A DNA stretch of 64,000 bases, from contig NZ_JFKD01000001.1 in assembly GCF_002115725.1 (NCBI RefSeq), forward strand, positions 310,001-374,000, given 5' to 3'. The notes beneath the pieces were generated by a model that worked only from the letters and a program-made list of their open reading frames with translations, made no database searches and was not told the origin of the DNA. This document shows, piece by piece, positions 32,576-41,354 of the stretch (positions are counted from its first letter, which is position 1; the number at the start of each line of letters is the position of its first letter). Source of the stretch: Marivita cryptomonadis. GTDB taxonomy: Bacteria; Pseudomonadota; Alphaproteobacteria; Rhodobacterales; Rhodobacteraceae. Made by a program: the position numbers and the translations under genes.

Positions 32576-33001
32576 ATGACAATGAGATTTACCGGGCAAT
32601 GCCTTTGCCGTGACGTTGTATATACGGTCAATGGACCGCCTGTTGTTGTTGCTCAATGTCATTGCGAGGAATGCCGCCGACTTAGCGGCACGGGCCATTC
32701 TGTCGGCGCTATGTTCCGTACAGAAGCTGTGGACGTGACTGGAACACTAAGCCAATTCAGTTACACATCTGGCATTGGGTCCGAGGTGACCAAGGTCTTT
32801 TGTACGACCTGCGGTAGCCCGATCTACGGAAAGAACACGCGATCCCCAAATCATCTGACACTTACGCTTGGAACTATGGACAATCCAAGCGGGCTGGAGG
32901 TCGAGGTTGTCATATATGAGCGTGACAAACCGCATTGGGATCAGCTTGGAAGAGATGTCGTCTGCTTTGCGACCCAGCCCGATTGGAAACCAGATAACTG
33001 A
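32576..33001 (+). CDS. GFA-family (CENP-V/glutathione-dependent formaldehyde-activating-like) zinc protein
   Basis: This 141-residue protein carries the GFA zinc-site cysteines: C9 and C11, C28/C30/C33 (CHCEEC), and C76/C79 (CTTCG). Members of this family bind zinc and some act on S-hydroxymethyl-glutathione, though most are uncharacterised. The nearby demethylation genes make a formaldehyde-linked role attractive, but only by context. Two possible ATG starts (32576 and 32582) differ by two residues. It appears to be a single-gene unit. Confidence 0.83.
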   Translation: MTMRFTGQCLCRDVVYTVNGPPVVVAQCHCEECRRLSGTGHSVGAMFRTEAVDVTGTLSQFSYTSGIGSEVTKVFCTTCGSPIYGKNTRSPNHLTLTLGTMDNPSGLEVEVVIYERDKPHWDQLGRDVVCFATQPDWKPDN

Positions 33002-33177
33002 GCAGGACGACGTGTAGGCACGTTTTTGGCCAGCAATCGTGTCCTGAAGGCATCGGGCGGTTTCCCTGCCGCGTGGCAAGTTGCCAATCGCAAGTTCACA
33101 AAACTGAATCAAAACTGTCATTCACATGTCGCGCAGTCGCGGCACCTCCCTTGGTGTCAATCCAAGGGGTGAATTCC

Positions 33178-35346
33178 ATGACATACCGCGCGCTGTGCCT
33201 GACATCGGCCATAGCTCTGACTGCCTCGGCTGCTGCCGCCGAGATGAATTTCAACCGCATCGCGTCTTTCCCGGTCGTGGCCAATATGGCCGACGGCGAA
33301 GACTTGGCTCGCGAATCCAGCGCCGAGATCATCTCGGCCAGCGCTGACGGCATGACGCTGGTCTATTCCGACAGCCCGCTGGGTGTGATCGGCATGATCG
33401 ACATCACCGACCCGGCCAACCCGCAACCCAAGGGCAATGTGACGCTTGAAGGCGGTGAGCCGACGGCTGTGTCCGCGCTGGGCAACACGGTGTTTGTCGG
33501 CGTGAACACGTCGGAAAGCTACACCGCACCGTCCGGTTTCCTGTTGCATCTCGACATGGCGACGGGTGCCGAGGCCGCGCGCTGTGATCTGGGCGGTCAG
33601 CCTGACTCGACCGCCGTTGCGCCCGATGGTTCCTTCGTCGTTGTCGCCATTGAGAACGAACGTGACGAGGATGCAGGCGATGGCCGCGTGCCTCAGATGC
33701 CCGCAGGCCATGTGTCGATCATTCCGCTCGATGGCAACGGCATGATGCAGTGCGACGCACAGGTCCGCGCGAATGTCACTGGCCTTGCCGATATCGCGCC
33801 CGAAGATCCCGAACCCGAATTCGTCGATGTGAACGCCAATGGCGAGATCGTCGTGACGATGCAGGAAAACAACCACATCGTGGTTTTGTCCGCGACCGGT
33901 GAGGTGCTCAGCCACTTCTCTGCCGGGTCTGTGGACCTCGAAAACGTCGATGCCACCGACGAACGCGCAGCACTGCTGTTCAACGAAACCCTGACAAGCG
34001 TTCCGCGTGAACCCGATGGCATCCAGTGGATCGACAATGATCATGTCGTGACCGCCAACGAAGGCGATATGGATGGCGGATCGCGCGGCTTTACCGTGTT
34101 CCACAAGGACGGCACCGTCATTTACGAAAGTGGTGCGTCGTTCGAACATGCGGTGGTCCAGATCGGTCATTATCCTGACCGCCGGTCCGACGCCAAAGGC
34201 GTGGAACCCGAAGGCATGGAAGCTGCCGTGTTCGGCGACACGCCTTACGTGTTTCTGCTGGCCGAGCGTGCGTCGGTGATCGGCGTCTACGACATGACCG
34301 ACCCCGCGAATCCTGTGCTCAAGCAATTGCTGCCCTCAGGCATTTCCCCCGAAGGCGCAGTCGCGATCCCAAGCCGCAACCTGCTGGCCACCGCCAACGA
34401 GTTCGACGGCCTTGAGGACGGCGCAGCGCGGGCGCATGTCATGATCTACGAATATCAGGATGCACCTGCCTCTTATCCGCACATCACCTCTGCGGGCATG
34501 GAAATGCTCACCGGTTGGGGCGCGAATTCCGGGATGGTCGCCGACACGGACGGCACCATCTGGGCGGTCAATGATAGCTTTTACGGTTTCCAGCCCACCA
34601 TCTTCCACATCGATCCAAGCCAAACCCCGGCGCAGATCAAACATGCAATCCCCGTCACACGTGGCGGTCAGCCCGCACAGTTGATGGACATGGAAGGTAT
34701 CACGCTGGACGGTGAAGGCGGGTTCTGGGTTGCCTCGGAAGGCCGTCTGGATCGCGGTGTCCTGCATGCGCTTTACCATGTGAATGGCGATGGCGAGATT
34801 GAAACGACCATCCCGGTTCCATCAGAGCTGCTGGCGGTCGAGCGTCGATTTGGCTTCGAAGGAATCACCAAGGTCGGCAACACGCTATGGATGGCGGTTC
34901 AGCGCGAATGGGCCGATGATCCTGCAAACCATGTGAAACTCGTAGCCTACAACCTCGAGACCGAAGAATGGGGTGCCGTGCGCTACGAGAAAGCCGAACC
35001 TGAGACCGGTTGGGTTGGTCTGTCGGAAATCACCGCACATGGCGATTACGTCTACATCATCGAACGCGACAATCAGATCGGTGATGCGGCCGTGACCAAG
35101 AAGGTCTATCGGGTGGCCCTGTCCGAGATGGTGCCCGCACCGCTGGGTGGAGACCTGCCTGTTGTGGCCAAAGAAGAGGTGGTTGACCTGCTGCCTTACC
35201 TGACTTCGACCGGCGGCTATGTGCTCGACAAGGTTGAAGGTCTGGCCATCGCTCAGGACGGCACAATGTGGGTGTCCACCGACAATGACGGTGTAGATGA
35301 CCACTCCGGTGAGACGATGTTCTTCGCCATTGATGGCAAGTTCTGA
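33178..35346 (+). CDS. Exported esterase-like phytase-family protein with beta-propeller
   Basis: This 722-residue exported protein starts with a Sec signal peptide (MTYRALCLTSAIALTASAAAA). An N-terminal beta-propeller-like region of about 430 residues contains repeated short blades (MIDITDPANPQPKG, VYDMTDPANPVLKQ). A C-terminal domain (about 450-720) resembles the esterase-like phytase family (GANSGMVADTDGTIWAVNDS, EGITLDGEGGFWVASEG). It probably acts on phosphate esters or similar compounds in the periplasm or outside the cell. AAGGGG precedes the ATG at 33178. A strong hairpin follows the stop. Confidence 0.8.
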   Translation: MTYRALCLTSAIALTASAAAAEMNFNRIASFPVVANMADGEDLARESSAEIISASADGMTLVYSDSPLGVIGMIDITDPANPQPKGNVTLEGGEPTAVSALGNTVFVGVNTSESYTAPSGFLLHLDMATGAEAARCDLGGQPDSTAVAPDGSFVVVAIENERDEDAGDGRVPQMPAGHVSIIPLDGNGMMQCDAQVRANVTGLADIAPEDPEPEFVDVNANGEIVVTMQENNHIVVLSATGEVLSHFSAGSVDLENVDATDERAALLFNETLTSVPREPDGIQWIDNDHVVTANEGDMDGGSRGFTVFHKDGTVIYESGASFEHAVVQIGHYPDRRSDAKGVEPEGMEAAVFGDTPYVFLLAERASVIGVYDMTDPANPVLKQLLPSGISPEGAVAIPSRNLLATANEFDGLEDGAARAHVMIYEYQDAPASYPHITSAGMEMLTGWGANSGMVADTDGTIWAVNDSFYGFQPTIFHIDPSQTPAQIKHAIPVTRGGQPAQLMDMEGITLDGEGGFWVASEGRLDRGVLHALYHVNGDGEIETTIPVPSELLAVERRFGFEGITKVGNTLWMAVQREWADDPANHVKLVAYNLETEEWGAVRYEKAEPETGWVGLSEITAHGDYVYIIERDNQIGDAAVTKKVYRVALSEMVPAPLGGDLPVVAKEEVVDLLPYLTSTGGYVLDKVEGLAIAQDGTMWVSTDNDGVDDHSGETMFFAIDGKF

Positions 35347-35366
35347 ATTTCTGAAAAACCAACGAA

Positions 35367-35392
35367 AAAGGCGCGGGTTCTCCCGCGCCTTT
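35367..35392. terminator. Strong hairpin terminator between phytase-like gene and hsp20
   Basis: AAAGGCGCGGG (35367-35377) and CCCGCGCCTTT (35382-35392) form a perfect 11-bp stem with a TTCT tetraloop. The A/T ends allow it to serve both convergent genes. Confidence 0.8.
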
Positions 35393-35414
35393 GACATTTT
35401 GGATTGGGTAAAGA

Positions 35415-35882
35415 TCAGTTGACGGCTTTTGCGTCCACAACGTCTTTATCAACCGCATCGGCCTTGGCAATCGCGATCCGGCGCGGTTTCAGCGCTTCGG
35501 GAATCTCGCGTTGCAGGTCGATATGCAGCATACCGTTCTCATGGCTCGCGCCAACGACGCGGACATGATCGGCCAAATGGAACCGACGCTGGAACGCGCG
35601 GGTCGCAATGCCGCGGTGCAGATAGGTGCGGCCTTCGTTTTCATCGACCTTGCGTGCAGACACGTGTAGCGCGCCATCCTTGACCTCAACGGTCAGGTCG
35701 TCATCCGAGAACCCCGCAACGGCGATCGAAATGCGATATGCATCATCGGCTGTCTTCTCGATATTGTAGGGCGGGTAGGTGGGTTGCGCGACCTCGTTGG
35801 TCAGAACCCGATCCATTAGGTCGGCGATTTGGTCAAAGCCGACAGTTGCGCGGTAAAGCGGTGCGAAATCATATCCTCGCAT
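35415..35882 (-). CDS. Hsp20/IbpA-type small heat shock protein
   Basis: This 155-residue small heat shock protein has an alpha-crystallin domain at about residues 35-125, including YRISIAVAGFSDDDLTVEV and the GMLHIDLQREIPE end. The N-terminal arm MRGYDFAPLYRATVGFDQI is typical of class A IbpA-like proteins. It holds unfolded proteins during heat stress. A good sigma32-type promoter lies 100-130 bases upstream, leaving a roughly 93-base 5' leader that could fold as an RNA thermometer. GGAGG lies seven bases before the ATG. Confidence 0.9.
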   Translation of the reverse strand: MRGYDFAPLYRATVGFDQIADLMDRVLTNEVAQPTYPPYNIEKTADDAYRISIAVAGFSDDDLTVEVKDGALHVSARKVDENEGRTYLHRGIATRAFQRRFHLADHVRVVGASHENGMLHIDLQREIPEALKPRRIAIAKADAVDKDVVDAKAVN

Positions 35883-35981
35883 AGGTCATCCTCCATTGAG
35901 CGATACCAGATGTTGCAAGCCTTCCGATGTGGACAGGCCAAGTTTGCTGTCAGGCCCCGTCTGGGCATCCCGACGAATGTG

Positions 35982-36010
35982 ATTTGGGATGGCAAGCTTC
36001 GGGTTTCAAG
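35982..36010 (-). promoter_or_regulatory. RpoH (sigma32)-type promoter of hsp20
   Basis: On the minus strand CTTGAAA (36010-36004), 15 bases, then CCCAAAT (35988-35982) fits the sigma32 consensus CTTGAAA-N11-16-CCCATNT closely. The predicted transcript starts near 35975. Confidence 0.7.
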
Positions 36011-36026
36011 GGTGATGTCACACGGC

Positions 36027-36833
36027 TCAGGGCCGAATGAATTTCGCGCCTGTATCCTTGCGTTCGCCAGCCTCGGCACGCAGCGGGCGGTGTACCGAAC
36101 CTTCGGGGAACCCTGCGCCCTGCGCCATCATCCCGAGAATTGCGTCGATCTGCGCCTCGAGAGGGGCACCTAAGGACACCGGCTGCTCCCCGCTCTTGGC
36201 CTTGGACGAGACCACCGAGACAATTCGCGCACCCTGCGCCCCAAACGCGAAAACCGGCGATCCGGAGCTGCCGAAATCTACGGAACAGGACATGATCAAA
36301 AGGGTCTTCTGCGCCGACATCACTTCGCAGGTATCTTGCATGGAGGGCGCTTCGGATCTGTTGTGGGCGTAGGATACTACACCGACGCTTTCGCCAACCT
36401 TGGGTCGTTCCCCGGTTACGAACGGGATGATCGTCGTATTCTGGATCGGGTGTTGCAACTCGATCAAAGCGATATCGAAGTAAACGCGCTCTGGGCTGGG
36501 TTCAGCGGTAAAGTCGTATTCCGGATGCGCCACCGCCCGTCGCACGCGCCGATAGGCTGCCGCACGCCCGTTGCGCCACCCGGCAAGGAACTGAATATCC
36601 TCGGGGGCAAGCAATTCGCCCGCTTCGTTGTACAGGCAATGGGCCGCCGTCAGAACGAGGTTTGGGGTGATCAATGACCCGGTGCAAAACGCTGTGCCAG
36701 CCAGTTCTAGCCGCCCAACAGCTTCCCACGCGCGACCATCCTGGCGGCTCTCCATCGAGAACAGCCCGGTGCTTTGAGCTCCAGCAATGGCTGGAAGCAG
36801 CGAAAACAATGCCCCCCAGAGCATTTGGCGCAC
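36027..36833 (-). CDS. Exported trypsin-like serine protease
   Basis: This 268-residue protein has a signal peptide (cleavage near residue 19, AIAGAQ) and a chymotrypsin-fold domain with the full triad: His65 in TAAHC, Asp120 in YFDIAL and Ser192 in GSSGSP. Two cysteine pairs (C50/C66 and C169/C183) could form the usual disulfides. A GTG start at 36833 is favoured by GGAGGTGA six bases upstream. Substrates are unknown. It lies 61 bases after glcF on the same strand but probably has its own signal. Confidence 0.87.
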   Translation of the reverse strand: MRQMLWGALFSLLPAIAGAQSTGLFSMESRQDGRAWEAVGRLELAGTAFCTGSLITPNLVLTAAHCLYNEAGELLAPEDIQFLAGWRNGRAAAYRRVRRAVAHPEYDFTAEPSPERVYFDIALIELQHPIQNTTIIPFVTGERPKVGESVGVVSYAHNRSEAPSMQDTCEVMSAQKTLLIMSCSVDFGSSGSPVFAFGAQGARIVSVVSSKAKSGEQPVSLGAPLEAQIDAILGMMAQGAGFPEGSVHRPLRAEAGERKDTGAKFIRP

Positions 36834-36894
36834 AGGTCACCTCCGTTTGTCTTGTGCAGTTATGCGCCAATTGGGGCGAAACTATGACCCAGGG

Positions 36895-38208
36895 TCAGCC
36901 GTGAGACGCGGCAAGTGCTGTTGGTTTCGGCCCACCCGTCGCCCAATCCAGCAATTCGACCGTATGTACGATCGGTACCGCCGTCCCGGACCCGATCTGC
37001 ATCATGCATCCGATATTGCCAGCTGCGATGATGTCGGGTTGCTTGGCCTCCAACGTTTTGACCTTGCGCGCCTTCAACTGCTTGGAAATCTCCGGTTGCA
37101 TCAGGTTGTATGTGCCCGCCGACCCACAGCACAGATGACTGTCCGCCGGTTCCACCACTTCGAACCCTGCCGCCTTGAGCAGCGTCTTGGGATGTGTCTT
37201 GATCTGCTGCCCGTGCTGCAAGCTGCACGCGGCGTGATAGGCCACCTTCATCCCACCATGATGCGTCCGCGCCCCAGCGACGCTGGCCTCGTCGATCAGG
37301 TCGATCAGCACTTCGCTGACATCCTTGGCAATCGCCGACACGCGCAGTGCATCTGCAGCCAAGGCGTCATTGCGGAACATATGCCCGTAATCCTTGACGG
37401 TGGTGCCGCAGCCGCTGGTGTTGATGACAATCGCATCAAGGCCCGCGCCATCCATCTCGCGCGCCCAGGCTTTGATATTCGCCGCCGCCGATCCGTGGCT
37501 TTCGTCCACCTTGCCCATGTGATGCGTCAGCGCCCCACAGCAGCCCGCGCCTTGTGCTACGACTACCTCGCAGCCCAGCCGCGTCAGCAACCGGATCGTC
37601 GCATCGTTGATATCGGTATTCAGCGCCTTCTGCGCACACCCGGTCATCAACGCCACCCGCTTCTTGCGCGGTGCCACCGGCGCAAAGCTTTGCGGATCGT
37701 CATTGCGGCTGACAGGCGGAATGGTTTTCGGTGCCATCTCCAGCATCGCCTTCACCCGTGCATCCGGAATGAGCGGCGCAAACGGCTTGCCAATCTTCGC
37801 CAGCAACAACGCGACCCGGAACCGCGTCGGATAGGGCAGGATATGCGCCAACGTCCAACGCAGCGCTTTCTCGTGCCACGGGCGATCATAGTTCTTTTCG
37901 ATATACGCCCGCGCATGATCGACCAGATGCATGTAATGCACACCCGACGGGCAAGTGGTCATACAGGCCAGACAGGACAGGCAGCGGTCGATATGTTTGA
38001 CCGTCTTCTCGTCCGGCTTGCGCTCGTTTTCAAGCATATCCTTGATCAGGTAAATCCGCCCACGCGGGCTGTCCAACTCGTCGCCCAACACCTGATATGT
38101 CGGACAGGTTGCGGTGCAAAACCCGCAATGCACGCAGGTCCGCAACACCTCGTTCGAGCGTTTTATGTCCGGATCGCGAAGCTGGTCTTCTGTGAATGTC
38201 GTCTGCAT
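36895..38208 (-). CDS. glcF: Glycolate oxidase iron-sulfur subunit
   Basis: This 437-residue subunit has two 4Fe-4S motifs at C25/28/31/35 (CVHCGFCTATCP) and C76/79/82/86 (CLSCLACMTTCP). Two CCG domains follow (GAGCCGALTHH and SHLCCGSAGTYN). This is the GlcF layout that takes electrons from the flavin subunits GlcD and GlcE to the quinone pool. It is the third gene of glcDEF, three bases after glcE. Confidence 0.92.
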   Translation of the reverse strand: MQTTFTEDQLRDPDIKRSNEVLRTCVHCGFCTATCPTYQVLGDELDSPRGRIYLIKDMLENERKPDEKTVKHIDRCLSCLACMTTCPSGVHYMHLVDHARAYIEKNYDRPWHEKALRWTLAHILPYPTRFRVALLLAKIGKPFAPLIPDARVKAMLEMAPKTIPPVSRNDDPQSFAPVAPRKKRVALMTGCAQKALNTDINDATIRLLTRLGCEVVVAQGAGCCGALTHHMGKVDESHGSAAANIKAWAREMDGAGLDAIVINTSGCGTTVKDYGHMFRNDALAADALRVSAIAKDVSEVLIDLIDEASVAGARTHHGGMKVAYHAACSLQHGQQIKTHPKTLLKAAGFEVVEPADSHLCCGSAGTYNLMQPEISKQLKARKVKTLEAKQPDIIAAGNIGCMMQIGSGTAVPIVHTVELLDWATGGPKPTALAASHG

Positions 38209-38211
38209 CGC

Positions 38212-39315
38212 TTACCCCATCAATCCCGTGTTCAGGATGCCTTTCGGATCGAATTTCTGCTGCAGGCCACGTGACAACGCAGCAATAGGCGCCGGGTTGG
38301 GTTGAAACTTCGGTTGGCCGGTTCCGCGGACCAAGGTCGCATGGCCGTCAAACTCGCCCAGACGCGCCCGCACGTCTTTGCCTTGCGTCACACGCGCCCA
38401 GATCAGCCCTCCGCCCCAATCGTAGAGCAGCGCATCAGCGCCGATTTTGGCTGCAAGCGTTGCGGCGTCCGACGGCGTACAAGACACGCGCCAGACATCG
38501 CCCTCCGCGCCATGAAATGCCGAAACATCGCGCACCCAAGCCCAGCTTTTTGTCACCGCCTCAAGATCGCGGTCAACCCGCACAGCCATATCATCAAACA
38601 GCCCTGCGATCTGATCCGCGCGATAAGCCACCGACCCGGCAAAGCCTTCGATCCGCAGCATCGTCACCGGATGCCCATCCAAACCTGCGGGGATATGCGC
38701 TGCACCCGATACCTCGAACGGCGATCCCAGCGCCTTTGCCATCGCCCGCACTGCGTCCGCATCGCTCAACCCGTCGATCATCACGCAAGCGGCCGTTTCC
38801 GGCTTCGGCAAAACCTTGAGGCTCACCTCGCTCAACACACCCAACGTGCCCCACGACCCGCTCATCAGCTTGACCAGATCGTAACCAGTGACGTTCTTCA
38901 TCACCCGCCCGCCATTCTTGACGATGGTCCCGGTCCCATCAACGAACCGAACACCCAGCATGAAATCCCGACAGGCCCCAACCGACACTCGACGGGGCCC
39001 GCTGACATTGGCCGCTACGACACCGCCAATGGTTGGCGCGCCGGATGTACCCATCAGCCCCCGATGATCCATCGGCTCGAACGCCAATCTTTGACCTTCG
39101 GCATCCAGTGCCGCTTCAATCTCGACCAACGGCGTTCCCGCTTGCGCCACAAGTGTCAAAGACCCCGGCTCATACAACGTGACCCCCGACAACCCGCCGG
39201 TTTCCAGCATAGCTCCATTCAGGTTAACGCCCCGCGTTCCCCCACCTCGCACACAAACGGGCCCGCTTGCCGATGCGATCATGTCGGCCAGTTCGGCCTC
39301 TGTCTCAGGTCTCAT
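38212..39315 (-). CDS. glcE: Glycolate oxidase FAD-binding subunit GlcE
   Basis: This 367-residue protein has a PCMH/VAO-type FAD-binding domain (VCVRGGGTRGVNLNG near residue 20, then GTSGAPTIGGVVAANVSGPRR). It is shorter than GlcD and lacks its long C-terminal domain, as usual for GlcE. The ATG at 39315 fits family starts; the upstream in-frame ATG at 39366 overlaps the glcD-glcE hairpin. It lies between glcD and glcF and is required for glycolate oxidation to glyoxylate. Confidence 0.9.
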   Translation of the reverse strand: MRPETEAELADMIASASGPVCVRGGGTRGVNLNGAMLETGGLSGVTLYEPGSLTLVAQAGTPLVEIEAALDAEGQRLAFEPMDHRGLMGTSGAPTIGGVVAANVSGPRRVSVGACRDFMLGVRFVDGTGTIVKNGGRVMKNVTGYDLVKLMSGSWGTLGVLSEVSLKVLPKPETAACVMIDGLSDADAVRAMAKALGSPFEVSGAAHIPAGLDGHPVTMLRIEGFAGSVAYRADQIAGLFDDMAVRVDRDLEAVTKSWAWVRDVSAFHGAEGDVWRVSCTPSDAATLAAKIGADALLYDWGGGLIWARVTQGKDVRARLGEFDGHATLVRGTGQPKFQPNPAPIAALSRGLQQKFDPKGILNTGLMG

Positions 39316-39347
39316 GATCTTCTTCTTTTTCCAAATATGCCGGGGGT

Positions 39348-39366
39348 TTGGGGGCAGAGCCCCCAA
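39348..39366. repeat. Intercistronic GC hairpin between glcD and glcE
   Basis: TTGGGGGC-AGA-GCCCCCAA is a perfect 8-bp stem with a 3-base loop, just after the glcD stop. It could attenuate transcription or stabilise the glcD part of the message. Confidence 0.6.
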
Positions 39367-39369
39367 GAC

Positions 39370-40818
39370 TTACTCCGCCGCCAGCGCAACGCTGCGGCGG
39401 CTTTCCGACGCCGCCAGCGGGAACACCTTGGCCGGGTTCAACAACCATGCGGGGTCGAACACATCCTTCACCGCCATCTGCGCCTCAAGATCGGCAGGCG
39501 CAAACTGGTCCACCATCAAATCGCGCTTTTCGATGCCAACGCCGTGCTCCCCGGTCAGGCAGCCGCCCACCTCGACACACAGCCGCAGGATATCGGCGCC
39601 AAACGCCTCGCACAGCTCCAGATCGCCTTCCTTGTTCGCATCGAACAGGATCAGCGGGTGCATGTTGCCGTCGCCAGCGTGGAACACGTTGGCCACATCC
39701 AGCCCGTATTCCTTGGACATCTCACCGATCCGGCGCAGCACGTAAGGCAACTCCGACACCGGGATCGTGCCATCGAGGCACATGTAATCGTTGATCTGCC
39801 CCATTGCGCCGAAGGCCGATTTACGCCCCAGCCAGATGCGCCCAGCCTCGTCGGCATCCTTGGCTTCGCGCAGCTCCACCGGGTTGTGTCTGCGGGCGAT
39901 TTCAAGGATCAGGGAAAGCTGCTCGTCGATCTCGGCAGGGCTGCCCTCGACCTCGACGATCAACAGCGCTTCACACATCGGATAGCCCGCTTTGGCAAAG
40001 GCTTCGGTCGCCTCGATACAGGGGCGGTCCATGAATTCGATGGCAACTGGCAGAACGCCCGCCTTGATGATGTCGGCCACACAGGCGCCTGCGACTTCGT
40101 TTGCATCGAATCCCATCAGCACAGGCCGCGCGCCTTCGGGTTTGGGCAGAATGCGCAGCGTGGCTTCGGTGACGACGCCCAACTGTCCTTCCGAGCCACA
40201 GATCAGACCCAGCAGATCATACCCACCCGCATCCAGATGTTTGCCGCCGATCTCCATTACTGTGCCATCCATCTGCACCATCGTGACACCCATCAGGTTG
40301 TTGGTCGTCACGCCGTATTTCAGGCAATGCGCACCACCAGAGTTCATCGCGATATTGCCCGCAATGGCACAGGCCAACTGGCTTGATGGATCGGGCGCGT
40401 AAAAGAACCCATCCGCCTCAACTGCGCCGGTGACGCTCAGATTGGTACGCCCGGTCTGCACACGGATGAAGCGGTTGTCGTAATCGGTCTCCAGCACGTC
40501 ATTCATGCGTGCGACGCCCAGCAGCACGCAATCCGCCGTTGGCAATGCGCCCCCGGCCAGTGATGTGCCTGATCCGCGTGGAACAACGGGAACACCCATC
40601 TCGTGGCAGACCTTGAGAACCGCCGCGACCTCTTTGGTTGTCGACGGCAGAACGACCGCAAGAGGCGGGCACTTATAGGCCGTCAGCGCATCGCACTCAT
40701 AGGCACGGGTTTCCATCTCGTCCGAGATCACCGCATCAGCCGGGATGGCATCGCGCAGGCGTGCAACGATCTGCGCCTTGCGGGACAGTACACGCGCGTC
40801 GGGTTGGGGCATTTGCAT
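39370..40818 (-). CDS. glcD: Glycolate oxidase FAD-linked subunit GlcD
   Basis: This 482-residue FAD-linked oxidase of the GlcD/D-lactate dehydrogenase family has PCMH-type FAD-binding motifs VVPRGSGTSLAGGALP and QLACAIAGNIAMNSGGAHCL. The C-terminal cap has HAGDGNMHPLILFD and GEHGVGIEKRD with catalytic histidines. It oxidises glycolate to glyoxylate. The ATG at 40818 has GGAGG upstream. It is the first gene of glcDEF; an inverted repeat directly before it may be a regulator site. Confidence 0.92.
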   Translation of the reverse strand: MQMPQPDARVLSRKAQIVARLRDAIPADAVISDEMETRAYECDALTAYKCPPLAVVLPSTTKEVAAVLKVCHEMGVPVVPRGSGTSLAGGALPTADCVLLGVARMNDVLETDYDNRFIRVQTGRTNLSVTGAVEADGFFYAPDPSSQLACAIAGNIAMNSGGAHCLKYGVTTNNLMGVTMVQMDGTVMEIGGKHLDAGGYDLLGLICGSEGQLGVVTEATLRILPKPEGARPVLMGFDANEVAGACVADIIKAGVLPVAIEFMDRPCIEATEAFAKAGYPMCEALLIVEVEGSPAEIDEQLSLILEIARRHNPVELREAKDADEAGRIWLGRKSAFGAMGQINDYMCLDGTIPVSELPYVLRRIGEMSKEYGLDVANVFHAGDGNMHPLILFDANKEGDLELCEAFGADILRLCVEVGGCLTGEHGVGIEKRDLMVDQFAPADLEAQMAVKDVFDPAWLLNPAKVFPLAASESRRSVALAAE

Positions 40819-40832
40819 GGCGTTTCCTCCAA

Positions 40833-40855
40833 ATTGGTAAAAAGATATAACCAAT
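40833..40855. promoter_or_regulatory. Inverted repeat before glcD, candidate operator
   Basis: ATTGGT (40833-40838) and ACCAAT (40850-40855) are perfect inverted arms 11 bases apart, 15 bases upstream of the glcD start. GntR/FCD regulators of glycolate and lactate genes use TTGGT/ACCAA arms but normally with about 3-base spacing. The match is suggestive only. Confidence 0.3.
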
Positions 40856-40940
40856 ATGTCAGATAACACCAGCGAAAATTTTGCAACGCGCGGCATCTGT
40901 TCCTCTTGCCTTTGCGGTCAAGCCCGGTCACCAAGCTGCT

Positions 40941-41351
40941 ATGGATTGGATCAAGATCATTCATATTCTCTGCGTCATGGGTTGGATGACCTCGATCTTT
41001 GCCGTCCCCCGCGCCCTGATCTACTGGAAGCGCGAATATGACCGGATCGGCGAATTCGGTCCTTTGGGGGATCTGACCATCCGACTCTATCGCTTTTCCG
41101 CAGGGTTGGGCGTGATCGCGATCATCACAGGACTTTGGTTGGGTGGTCTGTGGGGCATGCCGGGTTGGGTTTGGCTCAAGCTGAGTCTCGTGCTGCTGCT
41201 TGCGCTGCACTATGCGTGGACAGGTCGGCTGGTGCTGCGGGCGAAACGCGGCGTGTTCACAGAATCCGACCGCTACCTGCGCATCTTCAACGAAGTCAGC
41301 GTGTTCGGCGCCATCGCGATCCTGTGGGTTGTCGTCGTCAAACCGTTCTGA
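40941..41351 (+). CDS. CopD/HemJ-family membrane protein
   Basis: This 136-residue protein has four predicted membrane helices. The start DWIKIIHILCVMGWMTSIFAVPRALIYW and the later RYLRIFNEVSVF are characteristic of the UPF0093/HemJ (PF03653) family. HemJ is the heme-dependent protoporphyrinogen oxidase of many alphaproteobacteria, but paralogues exist and the gene stands outside a heme cluster, so the function is uncertain. The ATG at 40941 fits the family start. The DUF599 gene follows after three bases. Confidence 0.75.
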   Translation: MDWIKIIHILCVMGWMTSIFAVPRALIYWKREYDRIGEFGPLGDLTIRLYRFSAGLGVIAIITGLWLGGLWGMPGWVWLKLSLVLLLALHYAWTGRLVLRAKRGVFTESDRYLRIFNEVSVFGAIAILWVVVVKPF

Positions 41352-41354
41352 CCG

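Noticed and set aside
38302-40386. 694-codon plus-strand open frame opposite glcE and glcD
   Set aside because: Antisense shadow of glcDE with arginine- and histidine-rich low-complexity translation and no motif.
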